Source: CAZBGQ01 sp964491515 (GTDB lineage Bacteria; Patescibacteriota; Gracilibacteria; UBA1369; UBA12473). From it: a stretch of DNA of 56,947 nucleotides. Shown here piece by piece: positions 1-8,557 of the stretch (position 1 is the stretch's first letter; each line of letters starts with the position of its first letter). The notes beneath the pieces were generated by a model. It was not told the DNA's origin and made no database searches. It saw only the letters and a program-made list of their open reading frames with translations. The stretch lies in the NCBI GenBank assembly GCA_964491515.1, contig CAZBGQ010000008.1, positions 1 through 56,947 on the forward strand, given 5' to 3'. The translations under genes were made by a program, and so were the position numbers.

Positions 1-589
1 CAAACCCACTGACTTCCTCGTAAACCTCTTTTCTCATCATAAAATAAGCACCTGTGATCAAATCTACATCCTGAATATCATTGTGATTGAAATCTTCCAT
101 CAAATAATGCTTCAAACGTTTTTGAAATGGAGGCAGTTTTTTGAGAAAGGTTCTTTTAATCACTAAATCAAAAAAAGTCATGTGTCGCCGACAGGAAGGC
201 TGAGTATCACCGTTATAGTAGCGAAGTCGTGGGCCAATGATTCCAATGTCTGAATTCTTTTCAAGGTGAGTCAGTAATGTTTTCATGGTGTCTGGATTCA
301 CAAACACGTCCGGATTCGAAATCACCACATACTCCCCTTTGGCCTGTTTCACCCCTAAGTTATTTCCTTTTCCATATCCGATATTTTCAGGAGATTCGAT
401 GAGATGAATACGCCCTTCTTTTTCCATGGCTCGAAGCATATGAATGCTTTCATCTTTAGAATTATTGTCCACAACAATTATTTCAAAAGGCACATCAATA
501 ACGCTCTTCTCAATTGCTTCCACGCACATCCGAGGGAAGTATTTGTGATTGTAGTTCACAATGATGATGGAGACTTTCGGGGTGGTCAT
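1..589 (-). CDS. Family 2 glycosyltransferase, 3' end beyond the window
   Basis: The first 196 codons are visible; the C-terminus lies beyond base 1. The reading frame was translated by hand from the minus strand. Residues 6-13 form the first strand of a GT-A fold (VSIIIVNY), 41-46 read DNNSKD (nucleotide-sugar binding), 69-77 read NIGYGKGNN and 91-95 read SNPDV, the place of the metal-binding acidic motif. This arrangement matches rhamnosyltransferase-like GT2 enzymes that build surface polysaccharide in the cytoplasm or at the inner membrane face. The ATG overlaps the TGA of the upstream nucleotidyltransferase gene as ATGA, so the two are probably translationally coupled and work in one sugar pathway. 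The exact sugar and acceptor cannot be told. Confidence 0.85.
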   Translation of the reverse strand, partial: MTTPKVSIIIVNYNHKYFPRMCVEAIEKSVIDVPFEIIVVDNNSKDESIHMLRAMEKEGRIHLIESPENIGYGKGNNLGVKQAKGEYVVISNPDVFVNPDTMKTLLTHLEKNSDIGIIGPRLRYYNGDTQPSCRRHMTFFDLVIKRTFLKKLPPFQKRLKHYLMEDFNHNDIQDVDLITGAYFMMRKEVYEEVSGF

Positions 590-1896
590 ATTTTTTTCAG
601 ATTGTCCTCGCGAGAGGGAAGTCCTAATTGTGAGCGATTTTCAGAAATTTTCAAGGTAGTTTCTCCTTTTACGTAACTGCTCGCTGGAATATCTTGAGGA
701 ATAACCAATCCAGCTCCGATGATTGAGTTTGATCCGATTTTGATTCCAGGCATAAAACTAGTGTTAACACCGACCCGAATATTATCCCCCGTAATGAGTC
801 CGAGTTTCCCCGTACCAGAGTCAACTTTCCCTTTTCCAATTGAAACTTGAATATTTTGTTCGTCAAAACGGAGATTTCCGGTGATAGTGCCGGCTCCAAA
901 AGATACGTTGCTTCCGATCACGCTGTCACCGATGTAGTTAGAATGAGTCCATACATCATCTCCAAACACAGACCGTGCGACTTCTGTACTAAACCCAACC
1001 ACACAACGTTCACCCAGATAGGCGTCACGCACCAATGAGTTGGTGGCAACCACTGAATTTTTCCCGATGTATGCAGGTCCTACAATAGTGGCTCCTGCCA
1101 AAACTTTCGCATTTTCATCGATAATTACCTCTCCTTGAATAGTGGCACTTGGATCTATTTGAGCGGAACTGGCAATGCTTTTAGTCGCTTGCCCAAAAAA
1201 ATAACGAGCCACCTCAAATATGTGCCACGGAAATTTAACAGGCTGCCAATAATCATCGTATCCAACAGCTTGCATTGTTGCGCCGTTCTTAATAAGAGTA
1301 TCCAATGCAACTTCGTAACGATCATCACGATCGGTTGTAACGGATTCAAGTGCTTCGAATAAATCGTTTGTTTGCTTGTGAAGATGCAAAACAAGATTCA
1401 CTAAATCGCTCGGTTCATTGCCCGCACCTGGTTTTTCGATTATTCCGGTAATACGATCATTTTCTACCTGTAAGTATCCTCCGGGGAAATAGTCACTTAC
1501 TTTTTTCCCAAGTAAATGGCTGTCGTAATCACTTTCTTGCGCAGCATTAAAAATCAATTGATAGGCACTAGCTGCCACTACATCATTGCTACTCACAATA
1601 AACAATGGTTCATTGGAATCGAGGTGAGCCTTAGAGGAGAGAACCGCGCCAGCCATTCCAGCTGATAGATCTTCCTGCTCAATCACGGTGATGTTTCCGG
1701 GGGCGCGCTCGGCAAATTGGGAAAGACGCTCCAGGTTATGCGCGCCCCCAATGAGTAAGATATCGTTAAAGCCTGCTTCATTGAGCGCTTCCACCTGATG
1801 TTCAATCAGAAACTTCCCACAAAATCGTAGGAAATTTTTATCTTCAATGGGTTTGACGCGTCGACTTTGGCCGGCCGCGAGTAATAAAACTTTCAT
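586..1896 (-). CDS. GlmU-like sugar nucleotidyltransferase with left-handed beta-helix
   Basis: This 436-residue protein has two parts. Residues 1-235 are a nucleotidyltransferase: the P-loop-like LLLAAGQSRR lies at 4-13, an acidic SSND at 102-105 and the EKP motif at 154-156. Residues about 244-410 are hexapeptide repeats with regularly spaced I/V-G positions (for example AYIGKNSVV), forming a left-handed beta-helix. The layout is that of GlmU and of archaeal-type sugar-1-phosphate nucleotidyltransferases with acyl or acetyltransferase tails. It would make an activated sugar from a sugar-1-phosphate in the cytoplasm. Usual GlmU active-site residues were not all recognised, so UDP-GlcNAc synthesis is only one possibility. 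It is coupled to the following GT2 gene by a 4-base overlap. Confidence 0.8.
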   Translation of the reverse strand: MKVLLLAAGQSRRVKPIEDKNFLRFCGKFLIEHQVEALNEAGFNDILLIGGAHNLERLSQFAERAPGNITVIEQEDLSAGMAGAVLSSKAHLDSNEPLFIVSSNDVVAASAYQLIFNAAQESDYDSHLLGKKVSDYFPGGYLQVENDRITGIIEKPGAGNEPSDLVNLVLHLHKQTNDLFEALESVTTDRDDRYEVALDTLIKNGATMQAVGYDDYWQPVKFPWHIFEVARYFFGQATKSIASSAQIDPSATIQGEVIIDENAKVLAGATIVGPAYIGKNSVVATNSLVRDAYLGERCVVGFSTEVARSVFGDDVWTHSNYIGDSVIGSNVSFGAGTITGNLRFDEQNIQVSIGKGKVDSGTGKLGLITGDNIRVGVNTSFMPGIKIGSNSIIGAGLVIPQDIPASSYVKGETTLKISENRSQLGLPSREDNLKKI

Positions 1897-1945
1897 GGTC
1901 TGTATTCTAAGAGTTTTTCATCGTTCTGTCACGCCCTATCCACAG

Positions 1946-1974
1946 TTGTAAAGAACTTTTTTCCTTTGTATACT
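1946..1974 (+). promoter_or_regulatory. Sigma70-type promoter before the exosortase gene
   Basis: TTGTAA at 1946-1951, a 17-base spacer, then TATACT at 1969-1974. Transcription would begin near 1981, downstream of the first possible TTG start at 1966, which argues for a later start codon. Confidence 0.55.
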
Positions 1975-2001
1975 ATCTCTAGTAATCTTATACGTCCTGC
2001 T

Positions 2002-2925
2002 TTGAAATATTCTCTCCCCACTAAGTTCAATAGAGGCCTATGTTTTGTTCTCTATTCTGTGCTCTTCCTATTAGGCTATCAAGCAACAATGTCTTCCATA
2101 ACTTTTTTCTATGGAATTTCTCTTGACCAAAATGAATTTTTTCCTGTTTTCTTCCCTATTTTAGTTGGCTTTTTCATTTCATTTATTAGTGAATCAAAAG
2201 ACTCACTTTTCAAAGATAAAGAGAAGAAAAGCAAAGCCCAAATAGCAACCTATGGAACCCTAACGATTCTAGGACTCTGCCTTATGATGTATGCGCTCAC
2301 ACTTGTTTGGTCTAATTTGAACGCATTCTATTTTTCACTCTACATGTTTGGAGACCTTCTTTTTTCAGGAGCACTTCTACTATTGATTTATCCGGCTTCA
2401 ATCATCAAAAAATGCAGAGAGGAGCTCTTTGCGTTTCTGCTTTTTTTCGCTTTAGGCCTCACTCTTCTCTTACTCTTCCTGTTCAATTGGCAATCATTAG
2501 TAGACATCATCCTAATCACTCTTGATAATTCATTCCGTCTATTCACGGCAGAGGTGATTGCCATCCCCCATCTGGGCATCCTGGGAGTTAAAGACTTCAC
2601 AGTCACTGTTGGTCTTCCTTGTATTGGACTCACTTCTTTCTTCCTGTTTTTTGGGTTCTATGGAGGAATGGGAGCCTCCCTGTCTTCTGCTAAAAAGTTA
2701 GATAAGGCGCATTTCCTTATTGTCTTCTTGCTCGGTTTACTTTCTCTTTTCATCCTCAACATAATCCGCATTGGAGTCTTGATGCTCATCGGAGGTTACT
2801 ACTCACCCGAATTTGCCATCACGCTTTTCCATGAATTTGCAGGATTCGCCTTATTTATGGTCTTCATCATTCCATACTTTTATCTGACACTTCCATTGAT
2901 TCAGAAGCCTCAAAAGTCTCTTTGA
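2002..2925 (+). CDS. Exosortase/archaeosortase family membrane protease
   Basis: This is a polytopic membrane protein with about eight hydrophobic helices. Late in the protein it carries the three residues that define the exosortase/archaeosortase family: Cys in GLPCIGLTS (Cys207 from this start), Arg in LNIIRIG (Arg256) and His in LFHEFAG (His277), each beside a membrane segment. Family members cleave and anchor or transfer proteins with a C-terminal PEP-CTERM or PGF-CTERM-like tripartite signal, often alongside exopolysaccharide genes. Here polysaccharide genes lie just upstream on the opposite strand. The frame is open from a TTG at 1966, but the promoter at 1946-1974 places that codon before the transcript, so the TTG at 2002 is preferred. 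No Shine-Dalgarno is seen. The stop lies inside the convergent lipoprotein gene (59-base tail overlap). Confidence 0.82.
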   Translation: MKYSLPTKFNRGLCFVLYSVLFLLGYQATMSSITFFYGISLDQNEFFPVFFPILVGFFISFISESKDSLFKDKEKKSKAQIATYGTLTILGLCLMMYALTLVWSNLNAFYFSLYMFGDLLFSGALLLLIYPASIIKKCREELFAFLLFFALGLTLLLLFLFNWQSLVDIILITLDNSFRLFTAEVIAIPHLGILGVKDFTVTVGLPCIGLTSFFLFFGFYGGMGASLSSAKKLDKAHFLIVFLLGLLSLFILNIIRIGVLMLIGGYYSPEFAITLFHEFAGFALFMVFIIPYFYLTLPLIQKPQKSL

Positions 2926-3289
2926 TTTTAATCACTATTTCTTGTGGTTCGCCCACTCCTTCCACGACGAATAGATAATTTTCGGTGGCTCCATCTTCGT
3001 CAGAAATCGAGGCATCTTTGCCATACACATTCACATTAAACGCTGGCAACCAACCAACGTTATATTGAATTGTCTCTAATGCCCCCTCTTGAGGAGTGAT
3101 GGACTTAGTCTTAAATTCTTTTTTCAGTGGATACTTAAACTGAAACTCAAAATCTTCGCCCTGGTAATCCACCGTATAACCGCTTCTCGCTAGAATCTGA
3201 CCAAAAATTGCTTCATTAAAATCCTGTGCACACCCGCTTCCCATAAGTAATAGTGTCCCCATGAATAATAATAGGATTCCCTTTCGCAT
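2867..3289 (-). CDS. Small predicted lipoprotein
   Basis: This 140-residue protein starts with a basic n-region (MRKG), a leucine-rich core and MGSGC with Cys at residue 20, a weak but plausible lipobox. The mature part, about 120 residues, has no motif I recognise; it is mixed strand-like sequence with several aromatic residues. It would be lipid-anchored on the outer face of the cytoplasmic membrane after LspA processing; an LspA gene is in this window. The last 59 bases overlap the 3' end of the convergent exosortase gene. It lies 10 bases downstream of the next minus-strand gene, suggesting co-transcription with the 359-residue protein. Confidence 0.65.
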   Translation of the reverse strand: MRKGILLLFMGTLLLMGSGCAQDFNEAIFGQILARSGYTVDYQGEDFEFQFKYPLKKEFKTKSITPQEGALETIQYNVGWLPAFNVNVYGKDASISDEDGATENYLFVVEGVGEPQEIVIKIKETFEASESMEVSDKSME

Positions 3290-3299
3290 GATCTAGAAA

Positions 3300-4379
3300 T
3301 TAGTTAGAGGCGATTTCCGCTAAAACTGCGGTGAGTTGTTCCCTTTCTGTATTGATCTGACTTAAAAGCTCCACCTGCTCGGCTTTCACTGTTTTGAGAT
3401 CTGCAACAACTCCAGGAACCTCAGTAGCTGCACGAACCACTCGACCGGTTCGTTGTCGCAATCCTTTTTCAAATGTCTTTTGCGCAATTTTTTCTGCGGC
3501 ACTATTTTTTTGAAGAACGCGACCGGCCTTAAACACTTCCTTAGATCCTTTAATTCCATTTTTTCGCATAAAGGCTCCGCTTCGTGTCATGACTTTTGAT
3601 AAACGTGGCGCAGTTTTTGCAACCTTTGATCCCTTAGCCGCTCCCTGAATGGCGGCACCTCCGGCCCCAACAGATAATAAGGCGGCAGCCACAGAGGCCA
3701 CATCCACGACTTCCCAGAATAGCCCCTCCGCCCCATGAGTCAAACGACGCATTCCTTCAAGTTGTTCTCCATCCATGGTTTTTCCGAGAGTGCTTTCAGC
3801 CATCATTTTGGCACCTCCTAAGAAAGGAATGAGGTCCATTCCAAATGATGTTAGTGTCAAAAGCATGCTACGAGCTTCTTCTCCGGTTTGTAACAAAGCC
3901 ACATCTAAATCAATCAGCAATTGCATTTGTGTAATGGTTCGATCAACATCATCTCCAGCTAATTCTCGTTGCTCCAGGTCATTGCGCGTTTCAATCAAAA
4001 ATTCCTTCACTTGCCCATGAGCTCCTTCGGAATCACCTGCTTTAACTTTTTCGTGAACTTCATCAATCAAGGTGTCCATTTTCTCCTTAATAAAAAGGAC
4101 AAATTCAGCACGTGCTGCCACCTCCGGATCTTCACTATTAGTCTGACGTTCAAGATAGTTAAGCTCACCTTCCCTCATGTGATCGGCGGCCTCTGCTACT
4201 TGTTCTGGCGTCATTTCTTCAATAGGCGTTCCCAAGGTTTCTTCCTCCAACTCATCCAATGCCTGCCGAACCCCCTCTTCTAGGGATTCTTTCTCTTCGA
4301 GATATAGACTAGATTCAGGACCAAGAATCGGTCCCTCACTTGGAGCTGATGTGAATATTTCAGAATGCTGGGCCGTCAT
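3300..4379 (-). CDS. Helical protein with a pre-toxin-TG-like segment
   Basis: Function is not recognised. Of 359 residues, 25-150 are acidic and helical, probably coiled coil. Residues 182-207 read DLIPFLGGAK followed by GKTMDGEQL, which resembles the D-x-I-P-x-x-G-x-A-K ... G-K-x-x-x-G-E pattern of the pre-toxin TG linker found in polymorphic toxins. Residues 226-247 are a Gly/Ala-rich hydrophobic stretch, then a basic region and a C-terminal coiled coil. No signal peptide and no toxin domain follow, so it is not called a toxin. TTACCTCCT precedes the ATG on the minus strand (4385-4393). The proteins at 8756 and 9507 share the same kind of hydrophobic core and may be distant relatives. Confidence 0.6.
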   Translation of the reverse strand: MTAQHSEIFTSAPSEGPILGPESSLYLEEKESLEEGVRQALDELEEETLGTPIEEMTPEQVAEAADHMREGELNYLERQTNSEDPEVAARAEFVLFIKEKMDTLIDEVHEKVKAGDSEGAHGQVKEFLIETRNDLEQRELAGDDVDRTITQMQLLIDLDVALLQTGEEARSMLLTLTSFGMDLIPFLGGAKMMAESTLGKTMDGEQLEGMRRLTHGAEGLFWEVVDVASVAAALLSVGAGGAAIQGAAKGSKVAKTAPRLSKVMTRSGAFMRKNGIKGSKEVFKAGRVLQKNSAAEKIAQKTFEKGLRQRTGRVVRAATEVPGVVADLKTVKAEQVELLSQINTEREQLTAVLAEIASN

Positions 4380-4416
4380 AAGAAAGGAGGTAATTTATAT
4401 AATTTTAGTTTACACT

Positions 4417-4680
4417 TTAGTAAAATGAAACTAAAGCTTTAAGCACTATTTTTAGAACTTCTGCCTGAATATTTGAATCTGCAACATCTTTGCTCTCAAT
4501 CGCCTCTTCTTTTATGAAAGAGGTTAGTTCTGATCTTGGAGATTCTTGACTCGCATCAAGTGTTTGTGTTTTCAAGCTACTCACATTCAAAGAATCACCA
4601 ACGACAAACATGGCAGCAAATCCGAACAATGCCACAGATAATGTAGTAGCAAGACGTCTCATTGTGACTTTTTGTGACAT
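4417..4680 (-). CDS. Small exported protein, 87 residues
   Basis: The N-terminus (MSQKVTMRRLATT, then a hydrophobic stretch to about residue 27) is a signal peptide or single membrane anchor. The remaining 60 residues are polar and acidic, with a short amphipathic helix at the C-terminus. No family is recognised. The start is supported by a pyrimidine-rich leader directly before the ATG (ATCCCTCTCC on the minus strand, 4681-4690) like that of several other genes here. It may be transcribed with the 359-residue protein 37 bases downstream. Confidence 0.55.
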   Translation of the reverse strand: MSQKVTMRRLATTLSVALFGFAAMFVVGDSLNVSSLKTQTLDASQESPRSELTSFIKEEAIESKDVADSNIQAEVLKIVLKALVSFY

Positions 4681-4737
4681 GGAGAGGGATTTATTTTTCT
4701 TACAATTTTACCATTTCATGGCTTACTGGTCAACAAA

Positions 4738-4768
4738 GAAGCCCCAATCACTGTTTGATTGAGGCCTC
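4738..4768 (-). terminator. Rho-independent terminator after the DUF4352 lipoprotein
   Basis: A 13-base-pair imperfect stem (GAGGCCTCAATCA against TGATTGGGGCTTC on the minus strand, with G-U pairs) encloses a 5-base loop and is followed by TTTGTT. It lies 20 bases beyond the stop at 4789. Confidence 0.7.
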
Positions 4769-4788
4769 TCTAAATTATAACGCTAGGA

Positions 4789-5385
4789 CTATTGAAGTAC
4801 TGTACGAGTAGGCTCATACCCTTCTTTGAAATCGAAAGGATCGGAGTTGTATACCAAGTTCCAATCTGCAGGCGTACTGTCAGCTGATACTTCAAAGAGG
4901 AAATCACCTGTGTAACTTTCTCCTGTGGCTAATTCAGTGCTGTCAAAATGGATGATGTTTGGTGCGGTGGTTCCATAGTAGGAATGCTCAGCAGCTTCTT
5001 CTCCTCCAAACTCGAGTGTGTAATAAAGTGAGCTAGCTTCTGCGACTTCCTCTCCATTATTGGAAACGGTTAGATTAAGCGCTATAAACTTATTTCCCTC
5101 CTCTGCTGTTTCAAATCCAAAGACATCTTCTGGGTTGGCCCAGTTGTCTAGGTAGAAATTAGCAACATTCCCAAGTCCTTCAGCATCGAAAGATACACCC
5201 AAATCTACTTGGGTATTGGCATTCTCTGGAAGTTCACTGCTTTCTTCAAGTGCTTCTTCAAAAGCTTCCTCGAAAATTGCTTCGAGTTCAGCTTCAATGT
5301 CCGCGTCTGAGGGGTTTCCACATCCAACGGCTGAGAGTGCCAATAAGGCTACCATTCCAGCGATATAAAGATTTCGCAATTTCAT
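4789..5385 (-). CDS. DUF4352-like lipoprotein
   Basis: This 198-residue protein has a signal peptide ending in SAVGC with Cys22 as the lipid-modified residue. A strongly acidic linker at 28-55 (repeated EA/EE) follows. The rest is a beta-sandwich-like domain: 'KFIALNLTVSNNGEE' near 103-117, then LYYTLEF and 'ELATGESYTGDFLFEV'. This order (long-lived variable, N-x-G, then x-G-E-S, then F-E-V) is typical of DUF4352/telokin-like lipoproteins. Function in the family is poorly known; it probably binds other surface components. TAACCCTTA lies 6 bases before the ATG (5391-5399). A terminator follows, so it is probably a single-gene unit. Confidence 0.72.
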   Translation of the reverse strand: MKLRNLYIAGMVALLALSAVGCGNPSDADIEAELEAIFEEAFEEALEESSELPENANTQVDLGVSFDAEGLGNVANFYLDNWANPEDVFGFETAEEGNKFIALNLTVSNNGEEVAEASSLYYTLEFGGEEAAEHSYYGTTAPNIIHFDSTELATGESYTGDFLFEVSADSTPADWNLVYNSDPFDFKEGYEPTRTVLQ

Positions 5386-5474
5386 TTAAATAAGGGTTAG
5401 AAATTTGACGTATCTTATTATTAAAATCTTAACCCCAATGGTCAAGTAAACCCCTTTGCCGAAATCGGAAAACA

Positions 5475-5795
5475 TTATTTGGTCTTCTTTGCTTTTTTCC
5501 CCTTTTGCCAGAACTTTAAGTACAAAACCTCAAGAATTCCAGCCGTATTTAGAAGAAAAAGCCAAACAAACCATCTAAGCTGTCCGTGCCTTCCGGCCTT
5601 CCATAGTGCGATTCCTTTCCAAATGCTGGACCATATAGTAATCACTACCAAGAAGATTACAAAACTAGGGCTATCAACCCACAAAGCGAGATCTGCAATC
5701 CATTCTGGAGCACCGTCCAAAGACGCAACAAACCCCAAGTCAGTTTCAGGGGATTCCCCAAGCTTAGAAACCACTTCAAATATTTCCTGAGACAT
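5475..5795 (-). CDS. DUF5652-type membrane protein
   Basis: In 106 residues there are two membrane segments near the C-terminal half, containing TIWSSIWKGIALWKA, then a basic turn (GRHGQLRWF) and LLNTAGILEVLYL, ending in a lysine-rich tail. This is the DUF5652 pattern common in CPR bacteria, of unknown function. The polar N-terminal 45 residues are an extension of unknown role. The gene begins 6 bases after the PurP stop, so it is likely co-transcribed with that gene. TAACCTAAT before the ATG (5801-5809) overlaps the PurP stop codon. Confidence 0.72.
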   Translation of the reverse strand: MSQEIFEVVSKLGESPETDLGFVASLDGAPEWIADLALWVDSPSFVIFLVVITIWSSIWKGIALWKAGRHGQLRWFVWLFLLNTAGILEVLYLKFWQKGKKAKKTK

Positions 5796-5801
5796 GATGA
5801 A

Positions 5802-6974
5802 TTAGGTTAAAATTTCATTGAGACGTCCGTTTTCTGCGGCGTCTTTAAGTTCTATAGCAATGCGTTCTCCGTAACTGATGGTTTCCCCGTAAAGATATCC
5901 AGTGAGCGGAGTGAATCTTGTCCCCGGAGAGCCAGGGATTCTCATCGATACATCAAAAATCACGATCTCCTCACGTCCGTTTTCTGCGGCTATAGCTCCT
6001 TGTAATGCGAATGGCCCGATCATACCGGGATCAACTTCTTTCTTGAGTGTTTCAATAAACTTTTCGCCAGCGGTGAACGCCTTTTCCAGAATAGATTCTT
6101 TGGTGGTACAAGCGATGTGACCAGTTTCAATCATGGATGGCTTGAGTCCTTGCTCAATGAGCTCCATCTGAGTTTCCGCGTCCAATCGTAAAAATCCGTC
6201 CAAACTGGTTTGTCGTCGAGTGTCGGTGCCCATGAGCTCCAATTCTCCAGTCATGTTGGAATAGAAATAGTTGAAATTAATCTGTGCCCCCATAACAAAT
6301 TCTTCAATCACAGAATTGTCTAGATCTGCCTGAGTGATTTTTCCTTCTGCAATCATTCCTTTGCTCCGAGTGAAGAAGGCAGCGGCGCTAGTCACGATGA
6401 AAAAAGCACGCTCGTAGCTGCGAGTGGCTTCATTAACTTTTACAATCACGGGACCGCCCCCATTGTCGAAATGTTGACTGAGCGCGGTTCGAACCTCATC
6501 GTCATTCATGCCGGAATCCCCTTTTCTTATAATTTTTGGAATTCGAATGTCCGCCTTTTGAAGCAGTTCGTACTGATTGTTGGGTTGATCACGTTCCTCT
6601 AATTTCACCAATTCACGATTTCCATAAATCGGTACCATGAACTCTTTTTCGACCTTATCGAAATCCTTGAAATAAACCCAAAAATATCGATTGTGAATAA
6701 AAATTGCGTTGCGCTTGCGAAGTTCCTCTTGAACCTCAGGTTTGAGCACATCAGAGAAATGATCCACCAAGATCACGTCATCAATGCACCCTTTTCCGTC
6801 ACGTGTTTTATAATATTTATCGTAGGTTTTTTCTCGGCCTTTTTGAGCGACCACAAGTGTTTTGAATCCGTGCTTCTTAGCACCATGGCAAACATCCAAA
6901 GCGCTGTGACCTCCGAGTGAGGCGATAGTTAGGTTGGACGTATCGTAGTTTGTGAGGATTGAGGAAAGATCCAT
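5802..6974 (-). CDS. purP: PurP-family formate-dependent AICAR formyl ligase, copy 1
   Basis: The family joins formate to AICAR with ATP, giving FAICAR in purine synthesis without folate. The 390 residues show the PurP start signature (IASLGGHSALDVCHGAKKHG near 17-36) and an ATP-grasp region: 'GGGPVIVKVNE' in the middle and 'FDVSMRIPGSPG' near the end. PurP is chiefly archaeal, and many archaea carry two paralogues. Here a second copy lies 560 bases upstream on the same strand and a bacterial PurH lies 6-8 kb away. This copy has a longer insert after GHSALD than copy 2 and is the more divergent. It may have another substrate; both keep the ATP-grasp core. Confidence 0.82.
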   Translation of the reverse strand: MDLSSILTNYDTSNLTIASLGGHSALDVCHGAKKHGFKTLVVAQKGREKTYDKYYKTRDGKGCIDDVILVDHFSDVLKPEVQEELRKRNAIFIHNRYFWVYFKDFDKVEKEFMVPIYGNRELVKLEERDQPNNQYELLQKADIRIPKIIRKGDSGMNDDEVRTALSQHFDNGGGPVIVKVNEATRSYERAFFIVTSAAAFFTRSKGMIAEGKITQADLDNSVIEEFVMGAQINFNYFYSNMTGELELMGTDTRRQTSLDGFLRLDAETQMELIEQGLKPSMIETGHIACTTKESILEKAFTAGEKFIETLKKEVDPGMIGPFALQGAIAAENGREEIVIFDVSMRIPGSPGTRFTPLTGYLYGETISYGERIAIELKDAAENGRLNEILT

Positions 6975-7045
6975 AAAAAAATTCTAAATTTTAAATTCTA
7001 AAAGAATCCTAAACTCTAAATCCTAAAATGCCAAATAGATAACCC
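6975..7045. repeat. AT-rich short direct repeats between purP and the 141-residue gene
   Basis: From 6981 to 7026 the plus strand repeats variants of TTCTAAA or CCTAAA about six times. It is intergenic. No promoter was assigned with confidence. Such degenerate heptamer runs can arise by slippage. Confidence 0.5.
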
Positions 7046-7471
7046 CTATTGCATAGGGAATCCTCTCCCCAATAGGCAGGGAACACAACCTGCCTTGACG
7101 TTAGTCATTACTGAAGCCAAGGCCTCATCCATTTGTTCCGGAGTGTCTCCTTTTCCACGCAGCACGGGTAGCATACCCCTTCCTGCTAGTTCTTCTGCAT
7201 AACCAGCATTCTCAAGCAAATCAAAAGCCAGAGCATCGGGGGGACGACTCTCTTGTCCCATCAACTCACGTAGCTCCTTCTCAACATGTAGTGCCGGAAC
7301 ATGGCATTTTTTCGACTCATTATCAAACCGTGTACAGCCCATTTGTTGACCGTTTCCTCCAAGAAAAATAGTTCCCTCAGAACCATTAGTCTTTGGACAT
7401 TGTTCTATCTGTGTGGAGTGTTTATTTGGGCTGGGGACTACGCCCCGACATTGAGTTGTAAGCTTATGCAT
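7046..7471 (-). CDS. Unknown cysteine-containing protein between the two purP genes
   Basis: No family is recognised. The 141 residues include six cysteines (8, 25, 46, 56, and a CVPC pair at 129-132), a glycine-rich stretch (FLGGNGQQMG) and an acidic helical middle. There is no signal peptide or membrane segment, so it is probably cytoplasmic and could bind metal. Its position between two PurP paralogues on the same strand hints at a purine or one-carbon role, but that is only positional. The start at 7471 is the first ATG and was not confirmed. Confidence 0.5.
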   Translation of the reverse strand: MHKLTTQCRGVVPSPNKHSTQIEQCPKTNGSEGTIFLGGNGQQMGCTRFDNESKKCHVPALHVEKELRELMGQESRPPDALAFDLLENAGYAEELAGRGMLPVLRGKGDTPEQMDEALASVMTNVKAGCVPCLLGRGFPMQ

Positions 7472-7531
7472 TTGACTGAATGTTAAAAACAGGAAATAAA
7501 TATCTCCCTTTTCTTGCTTTCTGTCAACTAA

Positions 7532-8557
7532 TTACCCCAAAACCTTCTCCAATTCTCCGCCTTCAATTCCTTGCTTGATGTCGCGAGCGACGCGGCGGCC
7601 GGTGGACATGGGCTCATCGTAACGAAGCCATGTGTATGGTGAACCGTGGGTGTACGGGTTGGTGCCCGCCACAATACGAGCGGAGATTTCAAATACGTAA
7701 TAATCTAAATTGGTATCGATGATTCCTTCGAGACAGAATGGGCCAAACAGACCTTGTCCTTCGTTGAGTTCTCGTGACGTTTTAATGACGTTTTCTCCGA
7801 TTTCATAGAACATAGGAAGAAGAGATTCACGCACAACCAACGGGATGTTTCCGGTGATGGTGTAACTGGTATGGATGTCAGCTTCGAGCTGATCTTTGGC
7901 AGCAATTCTTCCAATGGAATCGGCATTGGATTCATAACGTTTGTCAAAACTCATAATTTCTAGCTCATCATTAAGTGGTGAGTAGAAATAGTGTACGTAC
8001 ATGGGCACTCCCACAATGTATTCCTGGATGACAAAGTCATCTTCGTTAGGGAACTCTTCCATTCGTTCATAAAATTCTTCAGGAGATTTAGCTATAAAAT
8101 AGCCAAAACCTCCTTGTGCTCCATGGAATTTGATAATCACTGGGCAGTCGATATCTTCTGGCGTTTCAAAAATACGAGGCAATTTGAGCCCCGCACGATC
8201 TAGCCATACACGTTCTTTAGCACGGTCTGATTCCCATTCAAGAATTCCCTTCGTACCATAATGCATCACATCAAGTTCACGTACACGCTCATGACCCAAA
8301 TAACTCACAAAAGATCCATGAGGAATGACAATGGCGTTCTTATGGCGGAGTTCCTCTGTGACCTTGGGGAAATTTTTGTAATGATCAATTTCGATGAATT
8401 CATCCACAATACCGTAGCGTTCGTAAACGGTCCGCGTCTTAGGAGTAACCACACAAATGGTCTTCATCCCTTCGTCCTTTGCCCCCTTAAGAATCTGAAG
8501 CGCGGTGTGGCTTCCCATAGTGGCAATGGCGTAATCAGCTGGATTGGTTGAATGCAT
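7532..8557 (-). CDS. purP: PurP-family formate-dependent AICAR formyl ligase, copy 2
   Basis: This copy is closest to canonical archaeal PurP: ATMGSHTALQILKGAKDEG at the N-terminus, 'CPVIIKFHGAQGG' as the ATP-grasp lysine strand, 'DFVIQEYIVG' as the linker strand and 'YYVFEISARIVAGTNPY' with the metal-binding E...R pattern. The product would be FAICAR made from formate, ATP and AICAR. The frame is open to an ATG at 8638, but family members begin only 10-15 residues before the GSHTALQ motif, so the ATG at 8557 is chosen (341 residues). No Shine-Dalgarno is visible. It heads the run purP - 141 aa gene - purP. Confidence 0.88.
   Translation of the reverse strand: MHSTNPADYAIATMGSHTALQILKGAKDEGMKTICVVTPKTRTVYERYGIVDEFIEIDHYKNFPKVTEELRHKNAIVIPHGSFVSYLGHERVRELDVMHYGTKGILEWESDRAKERVWLDRAGLKLPRIFETPEDIDCPVIIKFHGAQGGFGYFIAKSPEEFYERMEEFPNEDDFVIQEYIVGVPMYVHYFYSPLNDELEIMSFDKRYESNADSIGRIAAKDQLEADIHTSYTITGNIPLVVRESLLPMFYEIGENVIKTSRELNEGQGLFGPFCLEGIIDTNLDYYVFEISARIVAGTNPYTHGSPYTWLRYDEPMSTGRRVARDIKQGIEGGELEKVLG

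Noticed and set aside
3300..4379. Polymorphic toxin call based on the pre-toxin-TG-like segment
   Set aside because: No secretion signal, no C-terminal toxin domain and no immunity-like gene beside it.
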